From: Chryseobacterium gleum
GTDB lineage: Bacteria; Bacteroidota; Bacteroidia; Flavobacteriales; Weeksellaceae
Assembly (NCBI RefSeq): GCF_900636535.1
Contig: NZ_LR134289.1
Location: forward strand, 4,543,001 to 4,607,000
Length of the DNA stretch: 64,000 nt
Direction: 5' to 3'
Below the pieces are notes generated by a model, which was given only the letters and a program-made list of their open reading frames with translations, made no database searches and had not been told where the DNA came from. Numbering within the stretch: position 1 is the first letter of the stretch; each line of letters opens with the position of its first letter. Both the position numbers and the translations under genes were made by a program. Shown in pieces: positions 29,845 to 38,318 of this stretch.

Positions 29845-30317
29845 TGAATACAGAATATATTTTAAAAGAAATCAAAGCTTTCAGCCCTTGTAAAGAGGGC
29901 TTTGAAAAAGCTTACAAAGACAATTCAATAAAGAGCCTTTGCGAACTGTTTTTTGCCAATTCGGATTGGGCTTTGAGGCAAAATTTCCCGTCAAAAGAAG
30001 TACTTGAAAAATACCGTGGTTATTATGAAAAATACGGTGTTTACTACAGGCAAAGTACTATAAACAAGGCTGTTAATTTGGCTATCTTTGATAGTGAATG
30101 TGAAATAGAATTCACGGGATTTGATGTTTCAGAGATTTTTATTCGTGGAAAGTCTAAAATTACAATAAAAGCATCCGGATATTCTAAAATATTTGTGACG
30201 ATTTTAGACGATTCGGAATTGAATCTTGAAAGGAGTGAAAATGCTGAGGTATTTGTTTACCAATATGGAGGAGTGGTTAATGGAGATTGTGTGGTAAAAC
30301 AAAAAACATGGGATTAA
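29844..30317 (+). CDS. Conserved phage tail-region protein, beta-solenoid-like
   Basis: 157 residues; TAATG overlap with the tape measure stop. FFANSDWALRQNFPSKEVLE, KYRGYYEKYGVYYRQ, then a repeating strand pattern (CEIEFTGFDVSEIFIRGKSK, ITIKASGYSKIFVTILDDSE, VFVYQYGG) resembling a short right-handed beta-helix. The N-terminal CEPGLE.......LC..Y.......W.....FPS...L motif is common in Bacteroidota phages and elements. Function unknown; adjacent to the distal tail gene. Confidence 0.6.
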   Translation: MNTEYILKEIKAFSPCKEGFEKAYKDNSIKSLCELFFANSDWALRQNFPSKEVLEKYRGYYEKYGVYYRQSTINKAVNLAIFDSECEIEFTGFDVSEIFIRGKSKITIKASGYSKIFVTILDDSELNLERSENAEVFVYQYGGVVNGDCVVKQKTWD

Positions 30318-31324
30318 AGTGGTCAATTAATGGAAGGGATTTTGCGGAGTTTGGAATTAATGTTTCAGAGTCTAAGGGGGTTCTTGATAAATTAAAGCCA
30401 CGAGATAGAAATTCTTACACTTGGGCTGAATATCACGGAAAACAAATAGATCTATCTAAACCATATTTTGAAGCGCGAGAAATGGAACTTCAATGCTGGT
30501 TAAGAGCATCTGATTCTAATAGGCTGACGGAAAATTTCAATTCCTTTTTAAGTTTATTCGACACAAAATCAACAAAACGATTCTTAATAGAACCTTTTGG
30601 TAATAAGGAATTAGCATATGAAGTATTGCTGAATGGATCGGCAGACCTTACAAAAGAGTTTAGAGACGGCCATATGTTTGGTTCCTTTACTTTGAAATTA
30701 ATTGAGCCAAATCCGATCAAAAAGGTTCTTAAAACTGAACTGGACACTTTTAAACTTTCGTATGAAATAGATTCTGAAACAGAGATTTTCTTTGGTGACG
30801 GAACCAAGCAAACCGGCCGGGGAAATGTAAGCCTTACAAAAGACTACTCAGCACCTTCTTATGAGAATTCAGGGTTGTCAATTGTAAGTGCAAGTGGTGT
30901 AAATGATCAATATTTTGAAGTGTATTCAGTTCCGGAAAAATCAACAGCCTATCAATTATCTGTTGAAGTAGCTCTACAGACTCCGAAAAATATAAAACTT
31001 TACGTTATCGGGCGAAAGCTAAATAATATATATGAGGCAGTTGCTGTAAGTTCTGTTTTCGAAGGGTTAACGGGCAAAAACACCGTTTCAGTAATTCAAG
31101 AAGTAAACATGTCGGACTACGGAAAATTCATTTATAAAGTTTTGGATTCTGAAGGGAATGGGATTCCGGGAATAGTTTACAGTAATCCACGCATTGAAAC
31201 CGCTGAGGTTGTTGGAGAATGGCAAAACATGTTAGGTAAAGAAAAAATAATAATGATCGCTGGAAACATCGAAGACTTGAAAAACCTTCAAACACCGGCG
31301 GAAACAATTTGGGAAAAAATATAA
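30308..31324 (+). CDS. Distal tail protein-like
   Basis: 338 residues from ATG 30308 (MGLKWSINGRDFAEFGINVS), which overlaps the previous gene by 10 bp; the frame is open to 30287. N-terminal part (ESKGVLDKLKPRDRNSYTWA, FEAREMELQCWLRASDSNRL) with FNSFLSLFDTKSTKRFLIEPFGNKELAYEVLLNG resembles the core of Dit-type proteins; the C-terminal half is a beta-sandwich (YFEVYSVPEKSTAYQLSVEV), possibly sugar binding. It sits between tape measure and tail fibre genes, as expected for the tube end. Confidence 0.6.
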   Translation: MGLKWSINGRDFAEFGINVSESKGVLDKLKPRDRNSYTWAEYHGKQIDLSKPYFEAREMELQCWLRASDSNRLTENFNSFLSLFDTKSTKRFLIEPFGNKELAYEVLLNGSADLTKEFRDGHMFGSFTLKLIEPNPIKKVLKTELDTFKLSYEIDSETEIFFGDGTKQTGRGNVSLTKDYSAPSYENSGLSIVSASGVNDQYFEVYSVPEKSTAYQLSVEVALQTPKNIKLYVIGRKLNNIYEAVAVSSVFEGLTGKNTVSVIQEVNMSDYGKFIYKVLDSEGNGIPGIVYSNPRIETAEVVGEWQNMLGKEKIIMIAGNIEDLKNLQTPAETIWEKI

Positions 31325-31328
31325 AACT

Positions 31329-32951
31329 ATGGATGAACAGGTTAATGTAGTGGTTACAGATTTTATACCTCCTGAAAACGTTGCTACTATTGATAAAAAC
31401 AGTTTAGTAGGTAATGCTATTTCAAAGGAGCAATTTACACAAGGGCAGAAAGATCAAGATGAAGCTTTTGACAAAAAATTAGCTGAGATAAAACAGAAGG
31501 TCGATTCGGATTTCAAGGGAGTTATATCGCCAACTGACCCGACTCCGACAGAAGACGGAAGCTACAAACCAGCAATTTCTTCAGCTGACCCTGGAACAAA
31601 TTATCCCAATGCTGGAAACCTTAAAGCCATAAAGGGATTTTCAACGATGTTCTACAAAAAAGGAACTGTTTGGACTAAATCAGAAGAGGAAATGCCTCAG
31701 GCCTCACAGAATATTACAGCGTTTGAAGCCTTACAATTTCCTGCAGTTGCTGGCACCCAAACGGTTTATAACAATAGCATGTGGGCCGTTAAGTCTGGAC
31801 AGCAAGCAACAGCAACGGATATACCTTCAATAAATTCAACTATTTGGCAGCCAATTGTAGGAAGTTATATTGTTGAGACAACCTATGATGAAAAGTACAG
31901 TTCATCTACAGCTCTTGTAGGGTATTATAATGCATCAGGAGTATTTACATCACATGTAGACTTTAGATGCACGCCAAAGATGTCAGTAACAGGCGGTGAG
32001 ATTTGGAGATACCGTGGGAAGTCATACTCTTCATTAAATATTAGGGGAGTCTATGGATTCAGGGCAAACGGAACTGTTGTTATTTTAGTTGACGTTGTGA
32101 ATGCAACAAACTTCATGGAGTTTACGATTCCTTCGGATGTCGTTCAAATAGCTGCAAACTTCTATAACGTGAATGCTGTCAATATGAATATCCAAAAGAA
32201 GACAGTTACATATACCGCCGCTTCCATCATAAAGGATGCATTAGGGAACGTTTCGTCTATCAACAATGGCGATCTGACGAAGATCTTTACAAATTTAAAA
32301 ATAGCTTCGGTTGGAGACAGTATTACAGCTAATGGAGTAGGAGGATCGCTTAAGGGGTATCAGCTTTACATACAGGATAAAATTACGTTCTCAACGTACA
32401 CGACATACGGGTATCCTGGAAGGCCTCTTTCTACATTCCTAACGCCCGACGGAACAAGCATCATCGAACAGTTTATAAACAATGCTGTTTCTCATGATAT
32501 ATTCACGCTACTAGCTGGGACGAACGACTTTAAGTTGAATATGAGAAATGGTGATGTTGGAACGCTTAATGACTACAAAAACCTAACGTCATATGGGAGT
32601 GTTGGAGCTGTTGTTTCATTAAACTTTTATCAAGCCTTGAAAGCTTATGTTCTCCGTTGTTATGAGTTGAATCCGAAGGCGAAAATAATATTCATGACAC
32701 CATTGCAAAGAGATAATGGAGGATATACATCTTGGTCAACCAACCCAGTAGGTAAAACACTTTCTGATTTTGTAAATGCTATTCGTGAAGTAGCAGCATA
32801 TGAAAGTATCCCAGTGATAGATTATTTCAAAGAGGGTATTATCAACATGCGGAATATAATGCAATATACTTCAGACGGGTTGCACCCTATTAACGAAGGT
32901 TATCAAGGTATGGCTTCGCAAGCAGTTCCAGTGATAAAAAGATTCATATAA
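31329..32951 (+). CDS. Tail protein with SGNH/GDSL hydrolase domain (candidate host-envelope esterase)
   Basis: 540 residues. Residues 1-180 look like a fibre stalk (Pro/Thr-rich, acidic, with a coiled coil near 33-61). 180-285 is beta-rich and like a carbohydrate-binding module (GYYNASGVFTSHVDFRC, WRYRGKSYSSLNIRGVYGFR). 323-540 is SGNH: IASVGDSIT (325-333, Ser331), LLAGTND (394-400, Asn399) and the catalytic pair in DGLHP (516-520, D516 and H519). All key residues are intact. Expected action: removal of acetyl or other ester groups from a surface polysaccharide at adsorption; substrate unknown. Confidence 0.75.
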   Translation: MDEQVNVVVTDFIPPENVATIDKNSLVGNAISKEQFTQGQKDQDEAFDKKLAEIKQKVDSDFKGVISPTDPTPTEDGSYKPAISSADPGTNYPNAGNLKAIKGFSTMFYKKGTVWTKSEEEMPQASQNITAFEALQFPAVAGTQTVYNNSMWAVKSGQQATATDIPSINSTIWQPIVGSYIVETTYDEKYSSSTALVGYYNASGVFTSHVDFRCTPKMSVTGGEIWRYRGKSYSSLNIRGVYGFRANGTVVILVDVVNATNFMEFTIPSDVVQIAANFYNVNAVNMNIQKKTVTYTAASIIKDALGNVSSINNGDLTKIFTNLKIASVGDSITANGVGGSLKGYQLYIQDKITFSTYTTYGYPGRPLSTFLTPDGTSIIEQFINNAVSHDIFTLLAGTNDFKLNMRNGDVGTLNDYKNLTSYGSVGAVVSLNFYQALKAYVLRCYELNPKAKIIFMTPLQRDNGGYTSWSTNPVGKTLSDFVNAIREVAAYESIPVIDYFKEGIINMRNIMQYTSDGLHPINEGYQGMASQAVPVIKRFI

Positions 32952-35660
32952 ATGAATAACATAATATTATACAGAAACGGATCACCCTTGTTCAATTTAA
33001 TTGAGCGAGGGAAACGTTCTGTTGAGTCTGCAACACTTAACCGGGTAATGCTTTCAGATGATTCAGTTTCGATCAAGCTGAATTCCCGGGAAAAGCTGGA
33101 TATTCTGATTAACGATTATTTCGTGATTTTTGATTCTGTGTATCGTATCAATACATTGCCGGCATTGGTTAAAAATAGCAATACGTCGTACGAATACAAT
33201 ATTACTGCTCAGGGATTAATGTTTGATATGCAGCGTTGCAAATATTTTAATGCTGACGCAACCGGTTTCGGTCCGGATCTGGAATTTCCTTTGATCGGAA
33301 CTATTGAGGTTTTCTTGCTTGCAATTAAAAACAACATGAAGCGTTTTGCTGCTAATTGGGAGCTGGGGAATTTTACTAACGGTGAAACTAAAACAATCAC
33401 TTTCGGGGATGATACTTGCCTATCAGCAATGCAGAAGATTTGCAATGAATTTAAAACTGATTTCTGGATTAAGTATGAAAACGGTAAATATGTTATTCAT
33501 ACCGGAGATTACGGGAAGAAAGTTCCGATCAAGTTTGAATATGGAAAAGGCAAAGGGCTTTATTCACTTTCTCGGAATAATGTTGACGATAACGATATTG
33601 TAAACCGGCTTTATGTTTTTGGCGGAACGAACAATATACCAAATGAGTACAGAAATTTCAGTAAGCGTTTAAAATTGCCAGTGGCAGATTATTTAGAAGA
33701 TCAGAGTTCAATTGCTGGTTTTGGATTAAAAGAGGGATCTATAACATTTGATGAAATTTACCCTCACAGAACCGGAAAGATCACTTCATTAGGAGATACT
33801 AAATTCAAGTTCTCGGATTCCAGTATGGACTTTGACCTTAATGAGAAAGAAGCCGACGGGGTAACAACAAAATATTTAATTGCAGGAACTTCTGCTAAAG
33901 TGCATTTTAATACCGGTAATCTAGCAGGATATGAATTCGAAATTAAAAAAGGAGGTTACAATCACTCTACAAAAAGTTTTGAAATAATTCCTTTCAAAAA
34001 TGACCAGGGGCAAAGTTTCCCCGATGAAACGTCAACTGCTTTTCAATTTGCCGTCGGTGATGAATACGTGCTATTGGATATTGTAATGCCAAAAACATAT
34101 ATAGACAACGCCGAAAATGAACTTCTTCAGAAAGGTCTGGAACAATTTGATCTAAACAAGAATGCTAAAGTTTCCTACGACCTCAATGTCGATCCGGCTT
34201 ATATGGAAAAAATTGGAGTAGGCAAGTTTGATATTGGAGATTACATTCGGGTTTATGATCCTGTTTTGGGAATTGACAAAGTTTTAAGAGTGAACCAGAT
34301 TACGAATAGCTTTATTGAGTCCTATGATTACAATCCTTTTAGACTAAAAATTGTAATTGCAGACTCATATGAAATCGCATACAGTTCTAAGGTTGAACTT
34401 CAAATTAAGGAGATTAAAAATGTTTTATCGATTACCAATTTAGGCCAGATAAACTATTCAAAGCTCGGTTTAAAAACTACCGAAGAGCTTAAGAATCTTG
34501 TTTTTGACACCGATGATTATTTTAATCCTGAAAACATTCGACCGAATAGTATTGAAACTAATATGATTTCGGTAGGAGCGAGGTCACAGCAAATCAGCTG
34601 CAGTGTTGTCTTCTATGTAATGTTTGAAAACAATAAAAATAAAATAAAAGTCAATCCCGGTATCATCTATTCTCAAACTTTTGACAAAGAATGGAATATT
34701 CCGGAGAATGTAGAAACAATTACTGACGATCAGTTCAGATATGTTTACGGAAAATGTTCCAAAACCGATCAAACCGGCTCGATAGTATTCACGCAGGAAC
34801 AGATCAAATTTGATGCAGACGCGAATGATTACTATTTCTTAATAGGGATTCTTCACTCGGTAGTTGAAAATGTCCGTGTTCTTTCTATTACCGTAGGAAC
34901 AACAACCATCAACGGGGGATTGATCAGAACCGGAATTATTTCCTCGCTTGATGGACAAATGACAATTAACCTAGACACACAGGAAATAAAAGGTAAAATA
35001 AAGTTTACGGATGGTTCAGACGGTTTCACCTCAATTGACAATGGCCTTTTGATGTCCCAGGTTATAGAAGTCGGAAATAATACTGAAAGAAACGCTTTTA
35101 TATCTTCTGTAACAGATGCAGGTCCAGAAAGTATAAGATTCGGAGCCGGTGCAGATTATGCCCATAAAAATGATGCTGTATTCAAAGTGCTGCATAATGG
35201 GCAGTTAATTGCTTCAGATGCAGATATTACAGGGAATATTACTGCTACATCAGGAACATTTACCGGAACAGTCTATGCACAAGCTGGAAAGTTTGGAGAC
35301 ACTTCAGGAACAACATATTTCTCCATTTCGTCAAAAGGACTGGAATCAATTGATGGCTGGATTGCAGTAGGTGACTTTTCCGGCTCAGGTAATGATAAAA
35401 AATACGCACAGTTGGTAGCTGATAGTTCAGGCTCTGCGATTTTGTCAATTGTTAATGCAAAATCTGATGGGGTTTTCCACACTGGAATTTCGGTTGATGT
35501 AAGAAATGGAACCGGAGGAAATGTAGCACTTGATATTGCAAATGGGGATATTAGGGTGCTTGGAAATACAGGCATCACTACAGGAGTGGTTTTTAAAGAT
35601 GGACTTGGCAATAACAAACAAATGGTATTTATAAACGGAATATTAACCGCCGTTGGTTAA
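32952..35660 (+). CDS. Phage tail protein, Tal/endopeptidase-like with fibre C-terminus
   Basis: 902 residues, starting on the base after the previous stop. The N-terminal 470 residues (LNSREKLDILINDYFVIFD, VYRINTLPAL, YEYNITAQGLMFDMQRCKYF, LYVFGGTNNIPNEY, VGKFDIGDYIRVYDPVLG) follow the plan of the baseplate hub Tal proteins. From about 640 on the sequence is repetitive and beta-rich (GGLIRTGIISSLDGQMTINL, DADITGNITATSGTFTGTVY), a fibre typical of receptor-binding regions. No peptidase site is obvious. Next to the SGNH protein it completes the tail tip. Confidence 0.7.
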   Translation: MNNIILYRNGSPLFNLIERGKRSVESATLNRVMLSDDSVSIKLNSREKLDILINDYFVIFDSVYRINTLPALVKNSNTSYEYNITAQGLMFDMQRCKYFNADATGFGPDLEFPLIGTIEVFLLAIKNNMKRFAANWELGNFTNGETKTITFGDDTCLSAMQKICNEFKTDFWIKYENGKYVIHTGDYGKKVPIKFEYGKGKGLYSLSRNNVDDNDIVNRLYVFGGTNNIPNEYRNFSKRLKLPVADYLEDQSSIAGFGLKEGSITFDEIYPHRTGKITSLGDTKFKFSDSSMDFDLNEKEADGVTTKYLIAGTSAKVHFNTGNLAGYEFEIKKGGYNHSTKSFEIIPFKNDQGQSFPDETSTAFQFAVGDEYVLLDIVMPKTYIDNAENELLQKGLEQFDLNKNAKVSYDLNVDPAYMEKIGVGKFDIGDYIRVYDPVLGIDKVLRVNQITNSFIESYDYNPFRLKIVIADSYEIAYSSKVELQIKEIKNVLSITNLGQINYSKLGLKTTEELKNLVFDTDDYFNPENIRPNSIETNMISVGARSQQISCSVVFYVMFENNKNKIKVNPGIIYSQTFDKEWNIPENVETITDDQFRYVYGKCSKTDQTGSIVFTQEQIKFDADANDYYFLIGILHSVVENVRVLSITVGTTTINGGLIRTGIISSLDGQMTINLDTQEIKGKIKFTDGSDGFTSIDNGLLMSQVIEVGNNTERNAFISSVTDAGPESIRFGAGADYAHKNDAVFKVLHNGQLIASDADITGNITATSGTFTGTVYAQAGKFGDTSGTTYFSISSKGLESIDGWIAVGDFSGSGNDKKYAQLVADSSGSAILSIVNAKSDGVFHTGISVDVRNGTGGNVALDIANGDIRVLGNTGITTGVVFKDGLGNNKQMVFINGILTAVG

Positions 35661-35690
35661 AATAAAACATAAAATAACGTGTAAAAATGA

Positions 35691-36062
35691 ATGGAAAATC
35701 TAAACTACAATATCAGCGAGATAATCGCATTAATCATGTCGGTACTGATAGGATCGGGGGCTTACATTTCGTTTGTTTACATCAAAAACAAGCAGAAAAT
35801 AAGCGTAGCATACGTGATGGCGGTTTTACTGATCAATCTATGCCTTACCTACGTAGCCTCCGAGCTTTTAAAGGCTTTCAATTGGAGCGAATGGAGAAAT
35901 CCTTCACTACCAATGGTAGCGTTTGCAGGTCAATACTTGACGGACTGGATGGACAAGAGATATTTAAAAATATTCGACACTGCAGCAAAGCGGGCCGGAA
36001 TTAAAATAGATGATAAAGATGATGAATCTAACGATAAAACCACGGAAAATGAAAATCAATAA
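35691..36062 (+). CDS. Phage holin
   Basis: 123 residues with three hydrophobic segments: ISEIIALIMSVLIGSGAYIS (8-27), ISVAYVMAVLLINLCLTYVA (37-56) and a weaker one around MVAFAGQYLTDW (75-86); then a charged tail ending DDKDDESNDKTTENENQ. Size, membrane pattern, charged tail and position before spanin-like and endolysin genes fit a holin that forms the inner-membrane lesion. The end overlaps the next start by 14 bp. Confidence 0.72.
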   Translation: MENLNYNISEIIALIMSVLIGSGAYISFVYIKNKQKISVAYVMAVLLINLCLTYVASELLKAFNWSEWRNPSLPMVAFAGQYLTDWMDKRYLKIFDTAAKRAGIKIDDKDDESNDKTTENENQ

Positions 36063-36477
36063 AGACAAATTATACGCTTTTCTGATAGTATTGTTGATCT
36101 CGGTTTTTGCCTTTGTAGTAGGTAACATATTCAAAGAAAGTAACGAAAAAGAACTTACTGAATTAAGGAAGATTCAGGAAGAGCAAAAGAATGCACGATA
36201 CCAATCAGAATTACGAGAACAGGCCGCCAATAGTAAAAGCGACTCTTTTAGAAGCGTCTTAGAAAAACAGAATATTGGGATAGGTATTCTGAACGACAAT
36301 TTTAAGAATATGAACAATAATATTCTTAACATGAAAACGATGTATGATAAAAATTTCACGGACCTTAAAAATATACAAAATGAAAGCGATCACATTAATT
36401 CTGCTTCTATTAATGAGCAATTTGATTTTATCTCAAAATACAAATACAAGGAGTATAGCGGAGGGACAAATCCCTGA
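36049..36477 (+). CDS. Inner-membrane spanin-like protein
   Basis: 142 residues from ATG 36049 (MKINKDKLYAFLIVLLISVF); the frame is open to 36010 but that overlaps the holin by 53 bp. A single N-terminal membrane segment (about 8-27, YAFLIVLLISVFAFVVGNIF) is followed by a long periplasmic coiled coil (KELTELRKIQEEQKNARYQS, LNDNFKNMNNNILNMKTMYD). It overlaps the next gene by 98 bp in another frame. This is the arrangement of Rz/Rz1 pairs, so an i-spanin role is inferred. Confidence 0.55.
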   Translation: MKINKDKLYAFLIVLLISVFAFVVGNIFKESNEKELTELRKIQEEQKNARYQSELREQAANSKSDSFRSVLEKQNIGIGILNDNFKNMNNNILNMKTMYDKNFTDLKNIQNESDHINSASINEQFDFISKYKYKEYSGGTNP

Positions 36478-36847
36478 AGTATATAAGGGGCTCAAACAAA
36501 ACGAATACCTAAAGACAAGACTTCAGAAAACCGAATCGGCACTTTCCAGTGCAAACCAGCTTATCAATGAACAAGACAAAGCATTAACTGTCAGTAAAAA
36601 TTTATTGACCGCAAAAGATGAAGCTATGGGAACCGTCCTGGAAATTTCAAAGCAAGATAAAATTGCAGCGGAAGAACGAGAAAAGCAGTTAAATATTGAT
36701 ATTTCTTATTTACAGACACAGATGGAGGTGGTAAAGAAAGAGGCGGATATTAAACAGCGGAAAAGGTTTTGGAATGGCGTCAAAATTGGCGGTGTTTCAG
36801 TCGCTGTGCTTGGGGTTGCTGGACTTATTTTGATGAATAATAATTAG
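36380..36847 (+). CDS. Exported protein with C-terminal membrane anchor, spanin candidate
   Basis: 155 residues from ATG 36380: a signal peptide MKAITLILLLLMSNLILSQN with a Bacteroidota-type ILSQ cleavage end and no lipobox Cys, then coiled coil (LKTRLQKTESALSSANQLIN, ISYLQTQMEVVKKEADIKQR), then a C-terminal hydrophobic segment VKIGGVSVAVLGVAGLILMN (about 133-152). The end-to-end layout resembles a unimolecular spanin without lipidation. It begins 98 bp inside the previous gene. Confidence 0.5.
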   Translation: MKAITLILLLLMSNLILSQNTNTRSIAEGQIPEVYKGLKQNEYLKTRLQKTESALSSANQLINEQDKALTVSKNLLTAKDEAMGTVLEISKQDKIAAEEREKQLNIDISYLQTQMEVVKKEADIKQRKRFWNGVKIGGVSVAVLGVAGLILMNNN

Positions 36848-36853
36848 GAAACA

Positions 36854-37480
36854 ATGACAGCATTAGAACTATCAAATAAATACAAAACGCTTTTGAGTAA
36901 AAACGGAATTAATACTCCGTTGAGAAAAGCGCATTTTTTTGCACAGGCAGACCATGAGAGTGGCTTAAAAGCAAAGACTGAAAATTTGAACTATGCCGCA
37001 GATAGTCTGCAGGGTGTTTTCGGAAGTGATAGAATTTCTTTACAAGATGCCAGGCGTTACGGGAGAACATCAATTCAGGTTGCTAACCAAACAGCAATTG
37101 CGAATATAGTTTACGGAGGTGAATGGGGTAAGAAGAACCTTGGAAATACGCAACCTGGTGACGGGTGGAAGTTCAGAGGCAGAGGCATTTATCAGATCAC
37201 CGGAAGATCAAATTATCAGCAATTGACAGACTGGGCAAAAAGTAGAGGATTCCAAGTTGATTATGTTGCAAATCCGGATCTGCTTTTAAATGAATCAGAT
37301 TCCATTATCGCAGCAATTTGGTATTGGAATACTAGAGGCTTGAATAATTTTGCTGATCAGGATGATATTTATTCAGTTTCAAAAATCATCAATATGGGAA
37401 GCCTTAAAAGGAAAGGAACTCCGAAAGGCCTAGAAGGCCGGAACAATAAGCTGAAGTACTACAAGACCGTTTTTAAATAA
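36854..37480 (+). CDS. Endolysin, glycoside hydrolase family 19 (chitinase-class)
   Basis: 208 residues. HFFAQADHESGLKA (27-40) carries the catalytic Glu35; FRGRGIYQITGRSNYQQ (107-123) is the signature of family 19 lysins; YGGEWGKKNLGNTQPGDGW precedes it, and IAAIWYWNTRGLNNFADQ closes the groove. No signal peptide, so it needs the holin for access to peptidoglycan, where it would cut the glycan. Last gene of the lysis cassette, with a terminator after it. Confidence 0.9.
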   Translation: MTALELSNKYKTLLSKNGINTPLRKAHFFAQADHESGLKAKTENLNYAADSLQGVFGSDRISLQDARRYGRTSIQVANQTAIANIVYGGEWGKKNLGNTQPGDGWKFRGRGIYQITGRSNYQQLTDWAKSRGFQVDYVANPDLLLNESDSIIAAIWYWNTRGLNNFADQDDIYSVSKIINMGSLKRKGTPKGLEGRNNKLKYYKTVFK

Positions 37481-37541
37481 GTTCATCTTTCGTTCGAAAG
37501 AAGGAAATCGGAAATCGTTTTGCGTTTTCTGCAATAAAAAT

Positions 37542-37561
37542 TCCCCACTTTTAGGTGGGGA
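37542..37561 (+). terminator. Terminator between convergent genes
   Basis: TCCCCAC (37542-37548), loop TTTTAG, GTGGGGA (37555-37561), then TTGTTTT rightwards and AAAAATT leftwards-facing. It separates the endolysin from the leftward gene. Confidence 0.8.
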
Positions 37562-37566
37562 TTGTT

Positions 37567-37794
37567 TTAATTTTGTGGAAGTTTATACAATTCAGTGTAT
37601 TTGCAGTTATCACAAATATAAACTTCAAAAGCTTGCACTTGATCATGGTTAACTGCTATCATTCCGTTTTGGTCAACATACCCTCTTGGCATTACTGTAT
37701 TTCCCTCCACCTTTAATATGGGATGATTCTGTGTTCCATTAATGGTTTTTCCTTCATTGATACAGACTACTTGTCCTTGTACGTTTTTAGGCAT
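37567..37794 (-). CDS. Small conserved phage protein with CxxC (75 aa)
   Basis: MPKNVQGQVVCINEGKTING, then GNTVMPRGYVDQNGMIAVNH, then FEVYICDNCKYTELYKLP. The final C.NC.Y.ELY motif is that of a small zinc-ribbon half found in many Bacteroidota proteins. Leftward, convergent with the endolysin and sharing its terminator. Expressed in the lysogenic direction together with, or near, the repressor; function unknown. Confidence 0.55.
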   Translation of the reverse strand: MPKNVQGQVVCINEGKTINGTQNHPILKVEGNTVMPRGYVDQNGMIAVNHDQVQAFEVYICDNCKYTELYKLPQN

Positions 37795-37852
37795 GATTTA
37801 TTGTTTTTAATTGTTAAGCGACCAATATACAAACAATTCAAACTCAAGCCTT

Positions 37853-37868
37853 ACGGTTTCCCGTAGAG
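37853..37868 (+). other. Hairpin with TACGG/CCGTA stem
   Basis: TACGG (37854-37858) pairs with CCGTA (37860-37864 region) in the run TTACGGTTTCCCGTAG. First of three successive stem-loops with related core (TACGG) before the repressor gene end. Confidence 0.35.
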
Positions 37869-37885
37869 TTATTACTACAGCATGT

Positions 37886-37908
37886 CCGTATATTTACGGA
37901 GTTTTTTT
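37886..37908 (+). terminator. Rho-independent terminator-like hairpin
   Basis: CCGTA (37886-37890), loop TATT, TACGG (37895-37899), then AG and a run of T. Points rightwards although the flanking genes are leftward. Confidence 0.6.
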
Positions 37909-37940
37909 TAAGAGACAAGAACAAGTCAAGTTTTTTTCAG

Positions 37941-37960
37941 CCTCCTACGGGAGGTTTTTT
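37941..37960 (+). terminator. Rho-independent terminator-like hairpin
   Basis: CCTCC (37941-37945), loop TACG, GGAGG (37950-37954), then six T (37955-37960). Rightward terminator just beyond the stop of the leftward repressor gene; it could end a small rightward transcript or shield the repressor from read-through from the lysis operon. Confidence 0.65.
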
Positions 37961-38216
37961 ATTTGGTGTTGTTTGGTTTTAAACCGACACCATGGTATTG
38001 ATTGTCTGTGTCATAAAGATGCGTAAAGCCTTGTTCAGGTTCAATAAGTTCAATAACCGAGCAGTCTAACGCATCAGCTATTTTCTGAATTAAACCCACC
38101 TTAGGATTTCCCTTCATTTGTTTATTGTAGTTAGGATATGTCATGTCCATTTTTTGACACAATTCTTCTAATGTCATTCCTTTTTTCGCAGCAACAGCTT
38201 TGATCCTAAATTTCAT
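37959..38216 (-). CDS. XRE-family repressor-like protein
   Basis: 85 residues from ATG 38216 (MKFRIKAVAAKKGMTLEELC), preferred because a perfect -7 element lies upstream at 38258-38265 and another overlaps the in-frame upstream ATG at 38231. Residues 1-60 form the lambda-type HTH (GMTLEELCQKMDMTYPNYNK, KVGLIQKIADALDCSVIELI). The short C-terminus has no peptidase, so it is not a LexA-like self-cleaving repressor. Divergent from the methyltransferase-like gene, it probably controls the lysogeny region. Confidence 0.75.
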   Translation of the reverse strand: MKFRIKAVAAKKGMTLEELCQKMDMTYPNYNKQMKGNPKVGLIQKIADALDCSVIELIEPEQGFTHLYDTDNQYHGVGLKPNNTK

Positions 38217-38257
38217 TCCCAAATATAACATATACCAGTTAGTTTACAAAATATTTA

Positions 38258-38265
38258 CAAATATA
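38258..38265 (-). promoter_or_regulatory. -7 promoter element of the repressor gene
   Basis: Minus strand TATATTTG, exact TAnnTTTG; start of transcription expected near 38,251, about 35 nt before ATG 38216. It overlaps nothing coding. Confidence 0.5.
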
Positions 38266-38266
38266 C

Positions 38267-38308
38267 ACTAAATAGTTGATATTTAATTTGCATATCTTTA
38301 CTAAATGG
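38267..38308 (+). promoter_or_regulatory. Candidate operators: two ACTAAATRG repeats
   Basis: ACTAAATAG (38267-38275) and ACTAAATGG (38300-38308), each followed by a related AT-rich stretch (TTGATATTT and TATATATTT), 33 bp apart. They lie beside the leftward -7 and between the rightward -33 and -7 elements, a good position for repressor binding. Confidence 0.45.
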
Positions 38309-38318
38309 TATATATTTG
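38287..38318 (+). promoter_or_regulatory. Promoter of the methyltransferase-like gene
   Basis: -33 TTTG (38287-38290), 20-bp spacer, -7 TATATTTG (38311-38318). Both elements are exact for Bacteroidota. This puts transcription start near 38,325 and rules out the ATG at 38305. Confidence 0.65.

Noticed and set aside
35687..36004. 105-codon frame overlapping the holin gene
   Set aside because: Basic, low-complexity translation without features; the overlapping holin frame has clear membrane segments.
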